Under the pieces are notes generated by a model. That model saw nothing but the letters and a program-made list of their open reading frames with translations. It ran no database searches and had not been told where the DNA came from. Of a stretch of DNA of 64,000 nucleotides, positions 1 to 9,821 are shown in pieces (position 1 is the first letter of the stretch; each line of letters begins with the position of its first letter). Where the stretch lies: contig NZ_OZ032151.1 of the NCBI RefSeq assembly GCF_964026475.1, positions 186,001-250,000 on the forward strand. The letters run 5' to 3'. Source of the stretch: Candidatus Tisiphia endosymbiont of Nemotelus nigrinus. GTDB taxonomy: Bacteria > Pseudomonadota > Alphaproteobacteria > Rickettsiales > Rickettsiaceae. Made by a program: the position numbers and the translations under genes.

Positions 1-1456
1 GACCTATCATCCCCGCAACAAGACTACCTATCGCTAAGAGATTAAGTGGCAGGTTCATAATATTAGGTGATTCGTGAACATGATTAAATTGATCAGTAGT
101 TAATCTGGTTTTTCCATGAAATACTAATAAGATAATTTTCATAGAATAAATGGCAGTCAAAATTGCTGCAACAATTCCAAGAATAAACACTATACTACCT
201 ATTACACCACCACTACTATATGCTAGCTCTAAAATAGCATCTTTTGAATAAAATCCTGCTAAAGGATAAATACCTATCAGTGCCAGTGAACCAATTAAGA
301 AATTACAGTAAGTAATTGGCATCTTATCTTTCAAACCACCCATCTTAAAAATATCTTGCTCATGACAAGCGTGAATCACACTACCAGCTGATAAAAATAA
401 TAAAGCTTTAAAAAATGCATGAGTAACTAAATGGAAAATACCAGCATTATAAGCTGACACACCGCAAGCAAGAAACATATAACCAAGCTGGCTACAAGTG
501 GAATAGGCAATAATCTTTTTTATATCATTCTGAACTATGGCAATAGTTGCGGCAAATATACAGGTAATCCCACCAATAATGGCAATAAAGCTCAATACCC
601 CTACGCTATATTCAAATAAATAAGAACACCTAGCTACTAAAAAGACCCCAGCTGTTACCATGGTTGCAGCGTGAATAAGAGCGGAAACTGGCGTTGGTCC
701 TTCCATGGCATCTGGTAGCCATATATGCAAGCCAATTTGTGCCGACTTGCCCATACATCCTAAGAACAATAACAAACACACTACGTCAATTATTGATACT
801 GTAAAACCCAATATACTTAATTGCATATTAGACAATAATTGTGCTTTATCAAATACACTAGCAAAATCAACTACCCCAAAATAAACAATAATGGTAATAA
901 TCCCCACTATAAAAGCAAAATCCCCTACCCTATTGACAATAAAGGCTTTAATTGCTGCTTTATTTGCCGTTTCTTTTTGATACCAAAAGCCAATTAATAA
1001 GTACGAACATAAACCAACTCCTTCCCAACCAAAAAATAATTGGACAAAATTATCTGCTGACACCAAAGCTAGCATAAAGAAGGTAAATAATGATAGAAAT
1101 GATAGAAATTTAGGTAATCCATCATCATCTGCCATATAGCCAAGAGAATAAATATGTACTATAGCTGAAATCCAAGTAACCACTATGAACATAACAGCAG
1201 TCAGCTGATCGACATAAATTGCCCAATTTATGTTCATTTCACCAACTACTAGCCATTTTGCTAAAATTAGATGAATAATGACTTTGTTTATTGCCACATT
1301 ATAAAATATAAAGCTAGCTAATATTGCCGATAAACTTATTGCAATAGTTGCAATAAAAGCTGCTTGCTTCTTGCTAAAACACTGACAAAACAAACCATTG
1401 ATCATACCAGAGATCAACGGTAATATTACCGTTAATATTGCAGTCAAAGCTATCAT
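1..1456 (-). CDS. nuoL: NADH-quinone oxidoreductase subunit L, C-terminus off window
   Basis: Membrane proton-pumping subunit of respiratory complex I. The reverse strand reads open from an ATG at 1454-1456 to the window edge, giving at least 485 residues with no stop. The product is almost wholly hydrophobic and carries the antiporter-like stretches typical of NuoL, for example [20 protein letters not shown] and, near the left edge, [20 protein letters not shown]. The missing C-terminus and probably the other nuo genes lie to the left. The start is chosen because it gives [13 protein letters not shown], a normal NuoL beginning. The gene is not next to nuoG/nuoH (26.6-29.8 kb), so the complex I genes are split, as in Rickettsia. 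Confidence 0.95.
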   Translation of the reverse strand, partial: MIALTAILTVILPLISGMINGLFCQCFSKKQAAFIATIAISLSAILASFIFYNVAINKVIIHLILAKWLVVGEMNINWAIYVDQLTAVMFIVVTWISAIVHIYSLGYMADDDGLPKFLSFLSLFTFFMLALVSADNFVQLFFGWEGVGLCSYLLIGFWYQKETANKAAIKAFIVNRVGDFAFIVGIITIIVYFGVVDFASVFDKAQLLSNMQLSILGFTVSIIDVVCLLLFLGCMGKSAQIGLHIWLPDAMEGPTPVSALIHAATMVTAGVFLVARCSYLFEYSVGVLSFIAIIGGITCIFAATIAIVQNDIKKIIAYSTCSQLGYMFLACGVSAYNAGIFHLVTHAFFKALLFLSAGSVIHACHEQDIFKMGGLKDKMPITYCNFLIGSLALIGIYPLAGFYSKDAILELAYSSGGVIGSIVFILGIVAAILTAIYSMKIILLVFHGKTRLTTDQFNHVHESPNIMNLPLNLLAIGSLVAGMIG

Positions 1457-1497
1457 ACCAATTCCTAAAATTAAGTTAACCCGATTAACATTACTCC

Positions 1498-1637
1498 ATC
1501 ATTGCAAGAAAGACCGTAGGTAGACAAAGCAATTTAATGAATGTGGATTGCCACTACACTCACGTAGCCTTGCAATAACACCTTGTACTTATTTGGCAAA
1601 TTTTAAATTGCCATGTGGATTATGTGTAAGGTAATTT
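1498..1637. repeat. Degenerate palindromic repeat, family B
   Basis: Part of the 495-bp gap between nuoL and the portal gene. It contains the motif AATGTGGATTGCCACTAC and ends in a GTAAGGTAA-like sequence. The same outer ends (CCTTACGCAT and ATGCGTAAGG) occur around 30112-30295 and 61745-61932. This copy is decayed. No gene is visible in 1457-1951. Confidence 0.6.
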
Positions 1638-1745
1638 AATTAATTAGTTATACTCATGTGAGGTATGTGATTCAATTAAAAATTTTGAATATTTGATAAA
1701 AATTTATGTATCAACACTTAGTGCAGCTATAAAATAATGTTATAA

Positions 1746-1935
1746 GTAAATATAGCTAACTTGAATAAGTTTTAGATAACTCCTTTGTCATTGCGAGGAG
1801 CTACTTTAGTAGTGACGAGGCAATCCAAGATATTGGCTTACCTATAGCTAATTTCTGGATTGCTTCGTCGATCTTATGATCTCCTCGCAATGACAAAGGA
1901 ATTATCTAAAACTTATTCAAGTTAGCTATATTTAC
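1746..1935. repeat. Large inverted-repeat element, family A
   Basis: Two arms of about 55 bp (1746-1800 and 1881-1935) are near-perfect reverse complements. They start TATAGCTAACTTGAATAAG and contain the core TCATTGCGAGGAG and GCAATCC. The same core recurs at least ten times in the window. This copy ends 17 bp before the portal start, so it probably replaced that gene's original upstream region. Confidence 0.9.
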
Positions 1936-1951
1936 AAGAAATTTATTTTAG

Positions 1952-3124
1952 GTGAGTATGATAACAAAATATCTTAAAAAAGTCTTTAAAGCTAAGAGCT
2001 GTAAAGCACATACATTTATTGATTTTACTAATCTAGGGAATTCGGAATTTAGAGATGTAAGAGTTGGGATAGAAGCATATCGTCGAAATGTCATAGTTTA
2101 TCGATGTGTGAATTTAATAGCCCAGTCGGCAAGTCATGTACCTTGGATAGTTAATAAAAATAATCGAGGAGCTTTGGAGAAAATACCAAATCATCCGGTT
2201 TATAATCTATTAAGAAAACCTAATCCAGAAAAAGCAGGGGCAGATTTCTTTGGTGAGGTGATAGCAAGCAAGCTGTTATATGGTAATGCTTATATTTTAG
2301 CAACATTAATACATAATCGTCCCCGAGAGATGTATTTATTACCTGCCAATTCAACTGAGTTAGTGCTAGAGAGGAATTCTCCAATAGCTTATAGATATAT
2401 GAGTAGCAGTGGAGAACGAATTTATCCCATTTCGCCAATTGATCGAATGAGTAAGGTGTTACATTTAAAAAATTATCATCCTAGCAACTGTTATTATGGG
2501 CTATCTTGTCTTGATGCAGCTTCCTTGTCAATTGATTTGCATTCGCAAGCTACTAGTTGGAATAGTTCTTTACTGAGGAATGGGGCTCGTCCAAGTGGAG
2601 CGTTGATAGTCAAAGAAACGAATGGTTATCTTAGTGATGAACAGTTTGATAGGTTACATGAACAGCTTACCGAAAAATTTACCAGTAGTAACAATTCTGG
2701 TAAACCTCTTCTTTTGGAAGGTGGGCTTGATTGGCAGGAAATGAGTATTAATCCAAAAGATATGGATTTTATTGAAGCAAAAAATTCTGCTGCCAGGGAA
2801 ATAGCTTTAGCTTTCGGCATTCCACCTCAATTGCTAGGTATTAATGGTGATAACACTTATAGTAATATGCAAGAAGCTAGGTTAGCTCTGTGGGAAGAGA
2901 CGTTAATTCCGTTGCTTGATAAATTATCAGATGCTTTAGGTAATTGGTTATCACATTGGTATCAGTAGGAGATTATTATTGATTTTGATCGTGATAGTAT
3001 TTCAGCATTGACCGAAAAACGTGAGAATTTATGGGCTAAAATATCCAATGCTAGTTTTATGACTTTGAACGAGAAAAGGTCTCTTGTTGGGCTTAAGCCT
3101 ATAGATGGTGGAGATAGATTATGA
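1952..3124 (+). pseudogene. HK97-type phage portal protein, interrupted by an in-frame TAG
   Basis: Portal proteins form the dodecameric ring through which DNA enters a phage or GTA head. The first 338 residues match the HK97 portal family (YRRNVIVYRCVNLIAQSAS near residue 44, GNAYIL, FGIPPQLLG, ARLALWEETLIPLL). A TAG at 2966-2968 ends this frame. The same frame continues without shift to TGA at 3122-3124 with the family's usual C-terminal segment (FDRDSISALTEKREN, FMTLNEKRSLVG). Removing that one codon gives about 390 residues, the normal length. The TGA overlaps the next ATG (ATGA), so the operon junction survives. The start is GTG 1952, or ATG 1958; neither has a good Shine-Dalgarno. It is probably a recent nonsense pseudogene; readthrough is possible but unproven. 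Confidence 0.85.
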
Positions 3125-3384
3125 CAAACGACACAATTACCATATTACATAGTTTTGTTGCTAAGATAGTTTCTCTACTTGAAAATGAACTAGACGAGCT
3201 AGAATCAAGAAAATCCAAGGGGGAGATAATAATTAAAAAGAATATTACTGAAACATTGAATAAATTAGTTAATTTAATTATCCAGCTAAATAAGCTCAGT
3301 AAAGATGAGTATTTAAATGAAAATACCATAATGAAAGAAGAGGATAAAGAAATCATAGCTGAATTTTTGAGTAAATATCAATGA
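3121..3384 (+). CDS. Small acidic helical protein in packaging cassette (possible small terminase)
   Basis: An 87-residue, highly charged, probably all-helical protein. Its ATG overlaps the portal stop, and its own TGA overlaps the terminase ATG (ATGA at both ends), so it is translationally coupled to both. No motif is recognised. Position beside the large terminase, small size and a leucine/isoleucine heptad-like middle (ETLNKLVNLIIQLNKL) would fit a small terminase or GTA g1-like subunit. That role is inference from context only. Confidence 0.7.
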   Translation: MTNDTITILHSFVAKIVSLLENELDELESRKSKGEIIIKKNITETLNKLVNLIIQLNKLSKDEYLNENTIMKEEDKEIIAEFLSKYQ

Positions 3385-4784
3385 CTTATCCAAAGAAGTT
3401 ATTACATGCAATATTGAGACAAGATTTTAATAGTTTCATCAATAAAGTATTTAATACCATTAATCCTGGAATAGAATATCAAGCCAATTGGCATATTGAG
3501 CTAATTGCTGAATATTTACAGGCCGTACAAAATGGGGATATTAAGAGACTAATCATCAATATGCCGCCTAGATCTCTAAAATCGGTGTGTATTGGAGTAG
3601 CATGGCCAGCCTGGATATTAGGACATGATCCGTCAAAAAGGATTATGTCTGCCAGCTATTCCCAAGTATTGAGTGTAAAACATTCTTTGGATTGTCGTTT
3701 GATACTTACTTCTGACTGGTATCAGCAAATTTTTCCGAAGACTATTTTAAGTAAAAAACATAATCAGAAAAGTAAATTTTTGACAAATAATAATGGTTTT
3801 AGGTTTGCTACATCAGTTGGTGGTTCAGCAACAGGTGAAGGGGGCGATATACTTATTATTGATGACCCACATAACCCTACTCAAATTAACTCCCCCAAAA
3901 TGCGAAAGAGGGTAGTTGAATGGTTTGAACAAACTTTCGTCACCAGACTTAACAACAAAAATACCGGAGCGATAGTATTAGTTATGCAAAGATTACATGA
4001 AGAAGATTTAAGCGGATATTTGTTGGCAAATTCCAATTGCTGGCATCATTTAAAAATTCCAGCTATGGCGAAACGAGATCAAATATTCTCAATTAACAAC
4101 TATAAATATCAATATGTTATAGGTGATATTTTACATGGATTTCGTGATAATCCTGATTATCTTATTAAATTAGAACAAGAAATTGGTGTGCATAATTATG
4201 CTGCTCAATATTTGCAAGAACCAATATCTAATAATTGTATATTGTTAAATATCGAGGATCTTAGTTTTTATGAAACTATACCGAAAAAATTTGATTATTT
4301 TGTGCAAAGCTGGGATACTGCAATTAAAATTTCAGAAAATGCTGATTATAGTGTTTGTACATCGTGGGGCATTTTAGATAAGAAATATTATCTTGTATCG
4401 ATGTTCAGGCAAAAAGTTACTTATCCAGAGTTAAAGGGGCAAGTAGAGAAATTAGCCAAGAAATATTGTCCTAGATATATATTAATCGAAGATAAAGCTA
4501 GCGGTCAGCAGGTTATACAAGATTTAAGATTAGATGGGGTCATTAATATAGTTGCCATAAAGCCTAAACTTGATAAAATTACTAGATTTTCTTCAGTTTT
4601 AGCTTTATTCCAATCTGCAGCCGTAGTTTTACCAAAACAATCGGCTTTTAATACTATATTACTTAGCGAGTTGTTAAGTTTTCCACATTGCAAAAATGAT
4701 GACATAGTTGATTCAGTTAGTCAATTTTTGAATTTTATAAAGGAGCGATCGAATAAATCACTAGCAAGAATAAGGGGGTTTTAG
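3381..4784 (+). CDS. Phage/GTA terminase large subunit
   Basis: ATP-driven motor and nuclease that packages DNA into phage or GTA heads. The 467-residue product has a Walker-A-like NMPPRSLKS at residues 60-68, Walker B DILIIDDP at 156-163, and an RNase H-fold nuclease half with WDTA (D312), a second acidic residue near D322, IEDKASG and a C-terminal DDIVDS. The overall type resembles the psiM2-ORF9 terminase family. It starts at an ATG overlapping the previous stop. All motifs are intact, in contrast to the amber-interrupted portal upstream. No protease, capsid or tail genes follow, so this is an isolated packaging remnant rather than a prophage. Confidence 0.9.
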   Translation: MTYPKKLLHAILRQDFNSFINKVFNTINPGIEYQANWHIELIAEYLQAVQNGDIKRLIINMPPRSLKSVCIGVAWPAWILGHDPSKRIMSASYSQVLSVKHSLDCRLILTSDWYQQIFPKTILSKKHNQKSKFLTNNNGFRFATSVGGSATGEGGDILIIDDPHNPTQINSPKMRKRVVEWFEQTFVTRLNNKNTGAIVLVMQRLHEEDLSGYLLANSNCWHHLKIPAMAKRDQIFSINNYKYQYVIGDILHGFRDNPDYLIKLEQEIGVHNYAAQYLQEPISNNCILLNIEDLSFYETIPKKFDYFVQSWDTAIKISENADYSVCTSWGILDKKYYLVSMFRQKVTYPELKGQVEKLAKKYCPRYILIEDKASGQQVIQDLRLDGVINIVAIKPKLDKITRFSSVLALFQSAAVVLPKQSAFNTILLSELLSFPHCKNDDIVDSVSQFLNFIKERSNKSLARIRGF

Positions 4785-4813
4785 TTGACAAGATAGATAT
4801 ATATAATTACAAT
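4785..4813 (+). promoter_or_regulatory. Sigma-70-like promoter for the amidase gene
   Basis: TTGACA at 4785-4790 and TACAAT at 4808-4813 are separated by 17 bp. This lies immediately after the terminase stop and about 80 bp before the amidase ATG, so the amidase can be transcribed independently of the phage cassette. Confidence 0.6.
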
Positions 4814-4891
4814 GAATGGTGTTGTTAAACTATATAGCTTATGGGTCTTTGCAGCCGCTTTTCTAAGTCTATTTAATAGGAATATTAACGT

Positions 4892-5899
4892 ATGAGAGAT
4901 AACAATATTAATAATACTTATTTACGTACAAATTTTGAAATCCCACCTGATCCTCAAGAGAAACCTGAGGCAGGGAAATGTAATAATTATAATTTGAGAA
5001 AGAATAATGGTGTTGCTAAATGGATAGTGATGCATTATACAGCATGCGATCTTAATGAAACTATCAAAGTATTTACCAATAATACATCAAATGTTTCATC
5101 CCATTATGTGATAAATACTGATGGTATCGTTTATAGATTTGTGCCAGATCAGTATAGAGCATGGCATGCTGGTAGAGGGAAATTAGAACCAGATAGTGAT
5201 CTTGATCCAGTTGATCCAACATTTATAAATTCAAGATTTTTTGGATCAGATGATAGAGCAAATAATTTAAAAGAAAATAGTATCCTTAACCCTCATATTG
5301 CAACTTCAATACTTGATAATGATATGAATAGCTGGTCTATTGGTATTGAACACGTTGCATTCGGCACAGAGCCTTTCACTGATCAGCAAATAAATGCCAG
5401 TATTGAACTAGTTAAAACATTAGTGTCTAAATATGCAATAAACCCAAAACTAATGATAGCTCATAGTGACTGGGCATCAAGTAGAAAAATAGATCCTGGT
5501 ATATATTTTCCTTGGGATAAGTTTGCTAAGGCATCTTTTGGTTTTTATTCTTTTGTTTCAAGAAAAGAGAATCCTAAAATTATAATATCTTATAATGATA
5601 AAACAAAGCAGGATAAGAATAAGATTGAAGAAGTACAGAAACTACTTGAGAAATTTGGTTATCCGATTATAAAAGCAGATAACTCAAATCTAGGATTATT
5701 AGATGATGATACTATATCAGCTATGTTGGCTTTTAATATTCATTATACAGGAGACATTTTAAATAATAGTACTCTCAAAAAACAATGGGATATATTATGG
5801 AACAATTCTAGCAACAAGGACGCCCGAGGAATATTAGCTACTTGGAGCGAAAATAGTGAGAATGTACTAAATGATCTACTAGGAGGCTGTCGGAGATAA
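4892..5899 (+). CDS. N-acetylmuramoyl-L-alanine amidase, AmiD/AmpD type
   Basis: Zinc amidase that cleaves the bond between MurNAc and the peptide stem, for peptidoglycan turnover. The amidase_2 domain covers roughly residues 40-215, with zinc ligands readable as H48 (VMHYTA), H191 (IAHSDW) and D201, and K199 in the position of the usual catalytic lysine. Residues about 240-305 resemble a peptidoglycan-binding helical domain, the arrangement known for AmiD and for the Rickettsia conorii homologue. No signal peptide is visible. Its stop is directly adjacent to the cysS stop (5899/5900), so the two genes converge with no spacer. It pairs functionally with nagZ and the lysozyme further on. Confidence 0.9.
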   Translation: MRDNNINNTYLRTNFEIPPDPQEKPEAGKCNNYNLRKNNGVAKWIVMHYTACDLNETIKVFTNNTSNVSSHYVINTDGIVYRFVPDQYRAWHAGRGKLEPDSDLDPVDPTFINSRFFGSDDRANNLKENSILNPHIATSILDNDMNSWSIGIEHVAFGTEPFTDQQINASIELVKTLVSKYAINPKLMIAHSDWASSRKIDPGIYFPWDKFAKASFGFYSFVSRKENPKIIISYNDKTKQDKNKIEEVQKLLEKFGYPIIKADNSNLGLLDDDTISAMLAFNIHYTGDILNNSTLKKQWDILWNNSSNKDARGILATWSENSENVLNDLLGGCRR

Positions 5900-7291
5900 C
5901 TAGCTTCTAGGAATACTTCTCCAATTAGTTGTTCCATTTGGTTGATCTTCTATAATAATGCCATCTTTTAATAAATCTTGACGAATTTGATCAGCTAATG
6001 ACCAATCTTTTTGTAACTTTGCTTGTTGTCGTTTGGCAATTAGTTGGATAATTAGTTCATCATTCATTTCACAGTGAAACCACTCGCTAGCTGGTTTAGT
6101 CATTAGACCTATAAAATTGCTGCAAGAAAGTAAGTAAGATGCGTATGTGTATTTATCTTCTTCTTTGGTGCTGGCAAAAACCAGTTTGGCATAATCATTG
6201 ATTATTTTAATGGCAAGAGGTGTATTCAGATCATCGAATAGGCTAGATAAGAATTCTTCTGAAACATTTTGAACATTAAGTTTATTAATATCTAAATTTT
6301 CTACTGCTCTATACCAATAATTCATGGTTTTTTTAGCATCTTCCAAAGCCTTATCGTTGTAATCTAATGGCTTCCGGTAATGGCTACTCATTAGCAATAA
6401 TCTAACTACATCACCTGGAACTTTTTTATCCTTCAAGTCTTTTACCGTAATAAAATTATTGAGTGACTTACTCATTTTCTCACCATTACAGGTTAGGAAT
6501 CCATTATGCACCCAATATTTAGCGAAGTGAGAATTCGGGAAAGCACATGTACTTTGTGCTATTTCATTAGTATGATGAGGAAAAATTAAATCTGCTCCAC
6601 CGCCGTGAATATCAAAATTCTCTCCTAAATATTTATAGCTCATCGCTGAACATTCTATATGCCATCCTGGTCTACCTCTTCCCCAAGGGCTATCAAAATT
6701 TGTCAATATTTCTTCATCTTTATCGGCTGGTTTCCATAATACAAAATCATGTGGATGTTTTTTTGATGAATTATTTTCAATACGCACTCCTTCTAGCATT
6801 TCCTCAAGATTACGATTTGATAATTTGGTATAATCTGGGACAGTAGAAATATCAAAATAAACATGGTTATCTGCAATATAGGCATGATTTAGATCAAGTA
6901 ATTTTTGAATAATCGCAATCATATCATCAAGATGCAGGGTGGCTTTTGGCTCAATATTTGGCGTCTGGCAACCTAGATATTGCATGTTACAGTGAAATTC
7001 TTCTGTAATTTTAACGGTTAAGTCAGAAATAGTTATTTTTAGTTCTTTGGCTCTATTTATTATCTTATCATCAATGTCGGTAATATTACGAACATATTTT
7101 ATATGATTTTTTCCAAATATTTTACTTAGTATACGATATAAAATATCGTATACTACCACGGACCTAGCGTTACCAATATGGGGGTGATCGTAGACAGTTG
7201 GACCGCAAACATACATTCTTACTAGATTACTATTTAGCGGTACAAAAGCTTCTTTATTACGAGTTAGTGTGTTATGTAATAATAATTTCAT
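5900..7291 (-). CDS. cysS: Cysteinyl-tRNA synthetase
   Basis: Class I synthetase charging tRNA-Cys in the cytoplasm. The 463-residue product has the HIGH-type motif HPHIGNA at 36-42, KMSKS at 272-276, and zinc ligands consistent with C29, C214, H239 and E243. Length and domain order are normal. It begins with an ATG at 7289-7291 and ends with TAG exactly where the convergent amidase ends. Its 5' end lies 47 bp from the divergent rodA start. Confidence 0.97.
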   Translation of the reverse strand: MKLLLHNTLTRNKEAFVPLNSNLVRMYVCGPTVYDHPHIGNARSVVVYDILYRILSKIFGKNHIKYVRNITDIDDKIINRAKELKITISDLTVKITEEFHCNMQYLGCQTPNIEPKATLHLDDMIAIIQKLLDLNHAYIADNHVYFDISTVPDYTKLSNRNLEEMLEGVRIENNSSKKHPHDFVLWKPADKDEEILTNFDSPWGRGRPGWHIECSAMSYKYLGENFDIHGGGADLIFPHHTNEIAQSTCAFPNSHFAKYWVHNGFLTCNGEKMSKSLNNFITVKDLKDKKVPGDVVRLLLMSSHYRKPLDYNDKALEDAKKTMNYWYRAVENLDINKLNVQNVSEEFLSSLFDDLNTPLAIKIINDYAKLVFASTKEEDKYTYASYLLSCSNFIGLMTKPASEWFHCEMNDELIIQLIAKRQQAKLQKDWSLADQIRQDLLKDGIIIEDQPNGTTNWRSIPRS

Positions 7292-7338
7292 GTTCTTTAT
7301 CTTGTTTTATAGTTAATTTTTATGGATATCTACCTAAA

Positions 7339-8442
7339 ATGTCAATTCAAAAAAATTATTTTGAAAAACTAAAAAAACTGCCGATTACTTTAATTATTCT
7401 TATTAGCGTAATTTGTAGCATTGGTTTTGTTGTACTATATTCCGCCTCTGATAGTAATATTCAACCTTGGGCGTATAAGCAAATGATGATTTTTTTCTTG
7501 TTCATACCAATTGTGATGATTATTACGATTATTGACATTAAATATATATTTAAATTTTCCTATATATTTTATATCGCGGTTATTATCTTATTAGTTAGTG
7601 TTGAGCTTTTTGGCTCTATCGCTATGGGAGCAAAGCGTTGGATAGATTTAGGAGTCATCCGCTTACAACCTTCTGAACCAACAAAATTAGCCATAATATT
7701 AATGTTAGCTAGGTATTTTCATCAACTAAAAACTGAGGATTTTACTAGGTTTCATAAGATTTTATTGCCTATAATAACTGTGATATTACCGGTTCTACTA
7801 ATAATAAAAGAACCGGATTTAGGTACTGGAGTGATTACTATCATTATTGCTAGTATTATGTTTTTTGCTGTTGGTTTTAGAGTAAGAAATTTTATGATAA
7901 TTGGTATTATCGTTGTTACTTGCGTACCAGCTATTTGGCAAGTGATGCATGATTATCAAAGAAAAAGAGTTATGGTTTTTGTGAATCCTGAGAAAGATCC
8001 ACTTGGAGCTGGCTATAATATTATCCAATCAAAAATTGCTATTGGCTCTGGTGGATTATGGGGTAAGGGACTCACCAAAGGTAGTCAAAGCCATTTAAAC
8101 TTTTTACCAGAACATCAGACTGATTTTATCTTTGCTACTTTTGCTGAAGAATTTGGTTTTGCTGGCAGTTTGTTTCTATTAATTATTTATTCAGCAATTA
8201 TAGTGATTTCATTGATGATTGCTACTAATTGTCGAACAATATTTAGTAAGCTGATGGTAATAGGCATAACATCGATCCTATTTAGTCATGTATTTATCAA
8301 TATAGCTATGGTGATGGGATTATTACCAGTAGTAGGCGTACCTTTACCATTTATATCTTATGGTGGTACAATGATGGCATCAATGCTTATTGGCTTTGGA
8401 TTAGTAATGAATGCTCAGATACACCAGCATAGTAGTTTTTAA
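7339..8442 (+). CDS. rodA: Rod-shape peptidoglycan polymerase RodA (SEDS family)
   Basis: Inner-membrane SEDS glycosyltransferase that elongates the lateral wall with a class B PBP. The ATG at 7339 gives 367 residues with about ten membrane segments. Family signatures are visible: GAKRWIDLG, RLQPSEPTKLAIILMLA, KEPDLGTG, PEHQTDFIFA and PLPFISYGG. The frame is open further upstream to 7198, but that part overlaps cysS, starts at TTG and is unlike the family, so the MSIQKNYFEK start is preferred. It is divergent from cysS. Confidence 0.93.
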   Translation: MSIQKNYFEKLKKLPITLIILISVICSIGFVVLYSASDSNIQPWAYKQMMIFFLFIPIVMIITIIDIKYIFKFSYIFYIAVIILLVSVELFGSIAMGAKRWIDLGVIRLQPSEPTKLAIILMLARYFHQLKTEDFTRFHKILLPIITVILPVLLIIKEPDLGTGVITIIIASIMFFAVGFRVRNFMIIGIIVVTCVPAIWQVMHDYQRKRVMVFVNPEKDPLGAGYNIIQSKIAIGSGGLWGKGLTKGSQSHLNFLPEHQTDFIFATFAEEFGFAGSLFLLIIYSAIIVISLMIATNCRTIFSKLMVIGITSILFSHVFINIAMVMGLLPVVGVPLPFISYGGTMMASMLIGFGLVMNAQIHQHSSF

Positions 8443-8516
8443 TTTATTTTTTATAGAAAAAATAAGAAAACACTAGACCCTAGACAAAAGATTTGTTATA
8501 AGGAGTTTAGTCTATA

Positions 8517-8678
8517 TATAGCTAACCCAATTAGCATTTATCCATAGTAAACTTACGTCATTGCGAGAAGCCACTTTAGTGGCGATGAAGCAATCTAGAA
8601 AAGTGATTAGATTTGGATTGCTTCATCGTAGCAATGCCACTTCCTCGCAATGACGGAGTAATGATTTGGTAGCTATAA
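8517..8678. repeat. Inverted-repeat element, family A
   Basis: A palindrome starting TATAGCTAACCCAATTAGC and ending GGTAGCTATA, with core halves GTCATTGCGAGAAGCCAC and CTCGCAATGACGG. It lies in the gap between rodA and tRNA-Asn and ends 10 bp before the tRNA. Confidence 0.85.
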
Positions 8679-8688
8679 AGGCGAATGT

Positions 8689-8763
8689 TCCTCGGTAGCT
8701 CAGCGGTAGAGCAAACGGCTGTTAACCGTTAGGTCGCTGGTTCGAATCCGGCCCGGGGAGCCA
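8689..8763 (+). tRNA. tRNA-Asn (GTT)
   Basis: The cloverleaf is readable: acceptor TCCTCGG pairs with CCGGGGA, D arm GCTCAGCGGTAGAGC, anticodon loop CTGTTAAC with GTT, T arm CTGGTTCGAATCCGG, and encoded CCA at 8761-8763. Confidence 0.97.
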
Positions 8764-8790
8764 TTTTAAATATAATTTAATTAAGTTGTA

Positions 8791-9006
8791 ATGACCAAAG
8801 AAGAGCTAATTAATTTTGAAGGAATTGTCCTTGAGCTTTTACCTAACGCAACTTTTAGAGTAAAACTAGAAAATGGTCATTTTATTATCGCCCATACTTC
8901 TGGTAGGATGCGTAAAAATCGTATTAGGATACTTGTTGGGGATAAGATAACAGTGGAAATGACCCCTTACGACTTAACAAAAGGTCGTGTTATTCATCGT
9001 CATTAA
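8791..9006 (+). CDS. infA: Translation initiation factor IF-1
   Basis: An OB-fold factor that binds the 30S A site during initiation. The 71-residue product matches the family along its length ([51 protein letters not shown]). It starts at ATG 8791, 27 bp after tRNA-Asn, and is followed 15 bp later by maf. The two probably form one transcription unit. Confidence 0.97.
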   Translation: MTKEELINFEGIVLELLPNATFRVKLENGHFIIAHTSGRMRKNRIRILVGDKITVEMTPYDLTKGRVIHRH

Positions 9007-9021
9007 AATTTTTTCATATTT

Positions 9022-9642
9022 ATGTCAAATGTATACTCAAGTAATTTAGAACAACAGAGTATAAATATAATCCTAGCTTCACAATCGCCGGCAAGGCTTG
9101 AATTGCTAAAAAGAATCAAAGTATTGCCTACACAAATTATTCCTGCTGATATTAATGAAACAGAATATTTACGAGAGTTACCAAATCAATTGGCAACAAG
9201 ATTGGCACAGGAAAAAGCAAAAGTTGTTGCCGAAAAAATAATTGGTGAAGCTATAATTATAGCCGCTGATACTGTTGTAGCTCGTGGTAGGAAAATATTA
9301 CCCAAAGCTTTAACAAGTGAAGATATTAGATATTGTCTTAATATTTTATCTGGGAGACGTCATAGGGTTTATACAGGTGTTTGTATAATAAAAAAGACTT
9401 CCGAACAATTCCTAATACGACAAAAATTAGTGCAAACTATAGTCAAGTTTAAAAAACTAAGTCATCAAGAGATAGAATTCTATTGTAGCCTAGATGATGG
9501 GATCAATAAAGCAGGTGGCTGCATGATTCATGGCTATGCTGAAGCTTTTATTCCTAGCATATACGGCTCTTACTCAAATATTATGGGGTTACCACTAATG
9601 GAAACCATGCATATGCTTACTTCTTTGGGTTTTAAAAAATAG
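9022..9642 (+). CDS. maf: Maf-family nucleoside triphosphate pyrophosphatase
   Basis: House-cleaning pyrophosphatase that removes non-canonical or pyrimidine NTPs. The 206-residue product has the N-terminal [12 protein letters not shown] motif, the ADTVV motif and the [11 protein letters not shown] segment. It is of normal length and lies directly behind infA. Substrate preference (dTTP/UTP or m7GTP type) cannot be decided from what is visible. Confidence 0.92.
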   Translation: MSNVYSSNLEQQSINIILASQSPARLELLKRIKVLPTQIIPADINETEYLRELPNQLATRLAQEKAKVVAEKIIGEAIIIAADTVVARGRKILPKALTSEDIRYCLNILSGRRHRVYTGVCIIKKTSEQFLIRQKLVQTIVKFKKLSHQEIEFYCSLDDGINKAGGCMIHGYAEAFIPSIYGSYSNIMGLPLMETMHMLTSLGFKK

Positions 9643-9656
9643 ATCTATGAACCTCC

Positions 9657-9787
9657 TAATACCAATTTACGTTAGACACTTATATCTTTAAATTATGATA
9701 TAAGTGTCTAATACATAAAGTTATATAATGGAAAATTAATATAGATTTAACTTGTATAACTTTATGCATTAACGTAAACTGGTATTA
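9657..9787. repeat. Outer palindrome interrupted by a mini-palindrome
   Basis: The arms read TAATACCAATTTACGTTA at the left and AACGTAAACTGGTATTA at the right, continued by ATACATAAAGTTATA and TATAACTTTATGCAT. The left arm is split by the 34-bp palindrome at 9675-9708. It lies between maf and nagZ. Confidence 0.85.
9675..9708. mobile_element. 34-bp TA-flanked mini-palindrome
   Basis: Starts GACACTTATATC and ends GATATAAGTGTC, flanked by TA on both sides. Removing the insert plus one TA restores the outer palindrome's left arm. Another intact copy is at 26145-26178, and a truncated one at 52645-52675. Confidence 0.8.
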
Positions 9788-9821
9788 TATTCAAAATTTA
9801 GCAATTTATAAGGAAAACTAC

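Noticed and set aside
4785..4807. TATAAT at 4802-4807 as the -10 of the amidase promoter
   Set aside because: Only 11 bp from TTGACA; TACAAT at 4808-4813 has the proper 17-bp spacing.
7198..7338. Longer rodA start at TTG 7198
   Set aside because: It overlaps cysS by 94 bp and adds sequence unlike SEDS proteins; ATG 7339 matches the family start.
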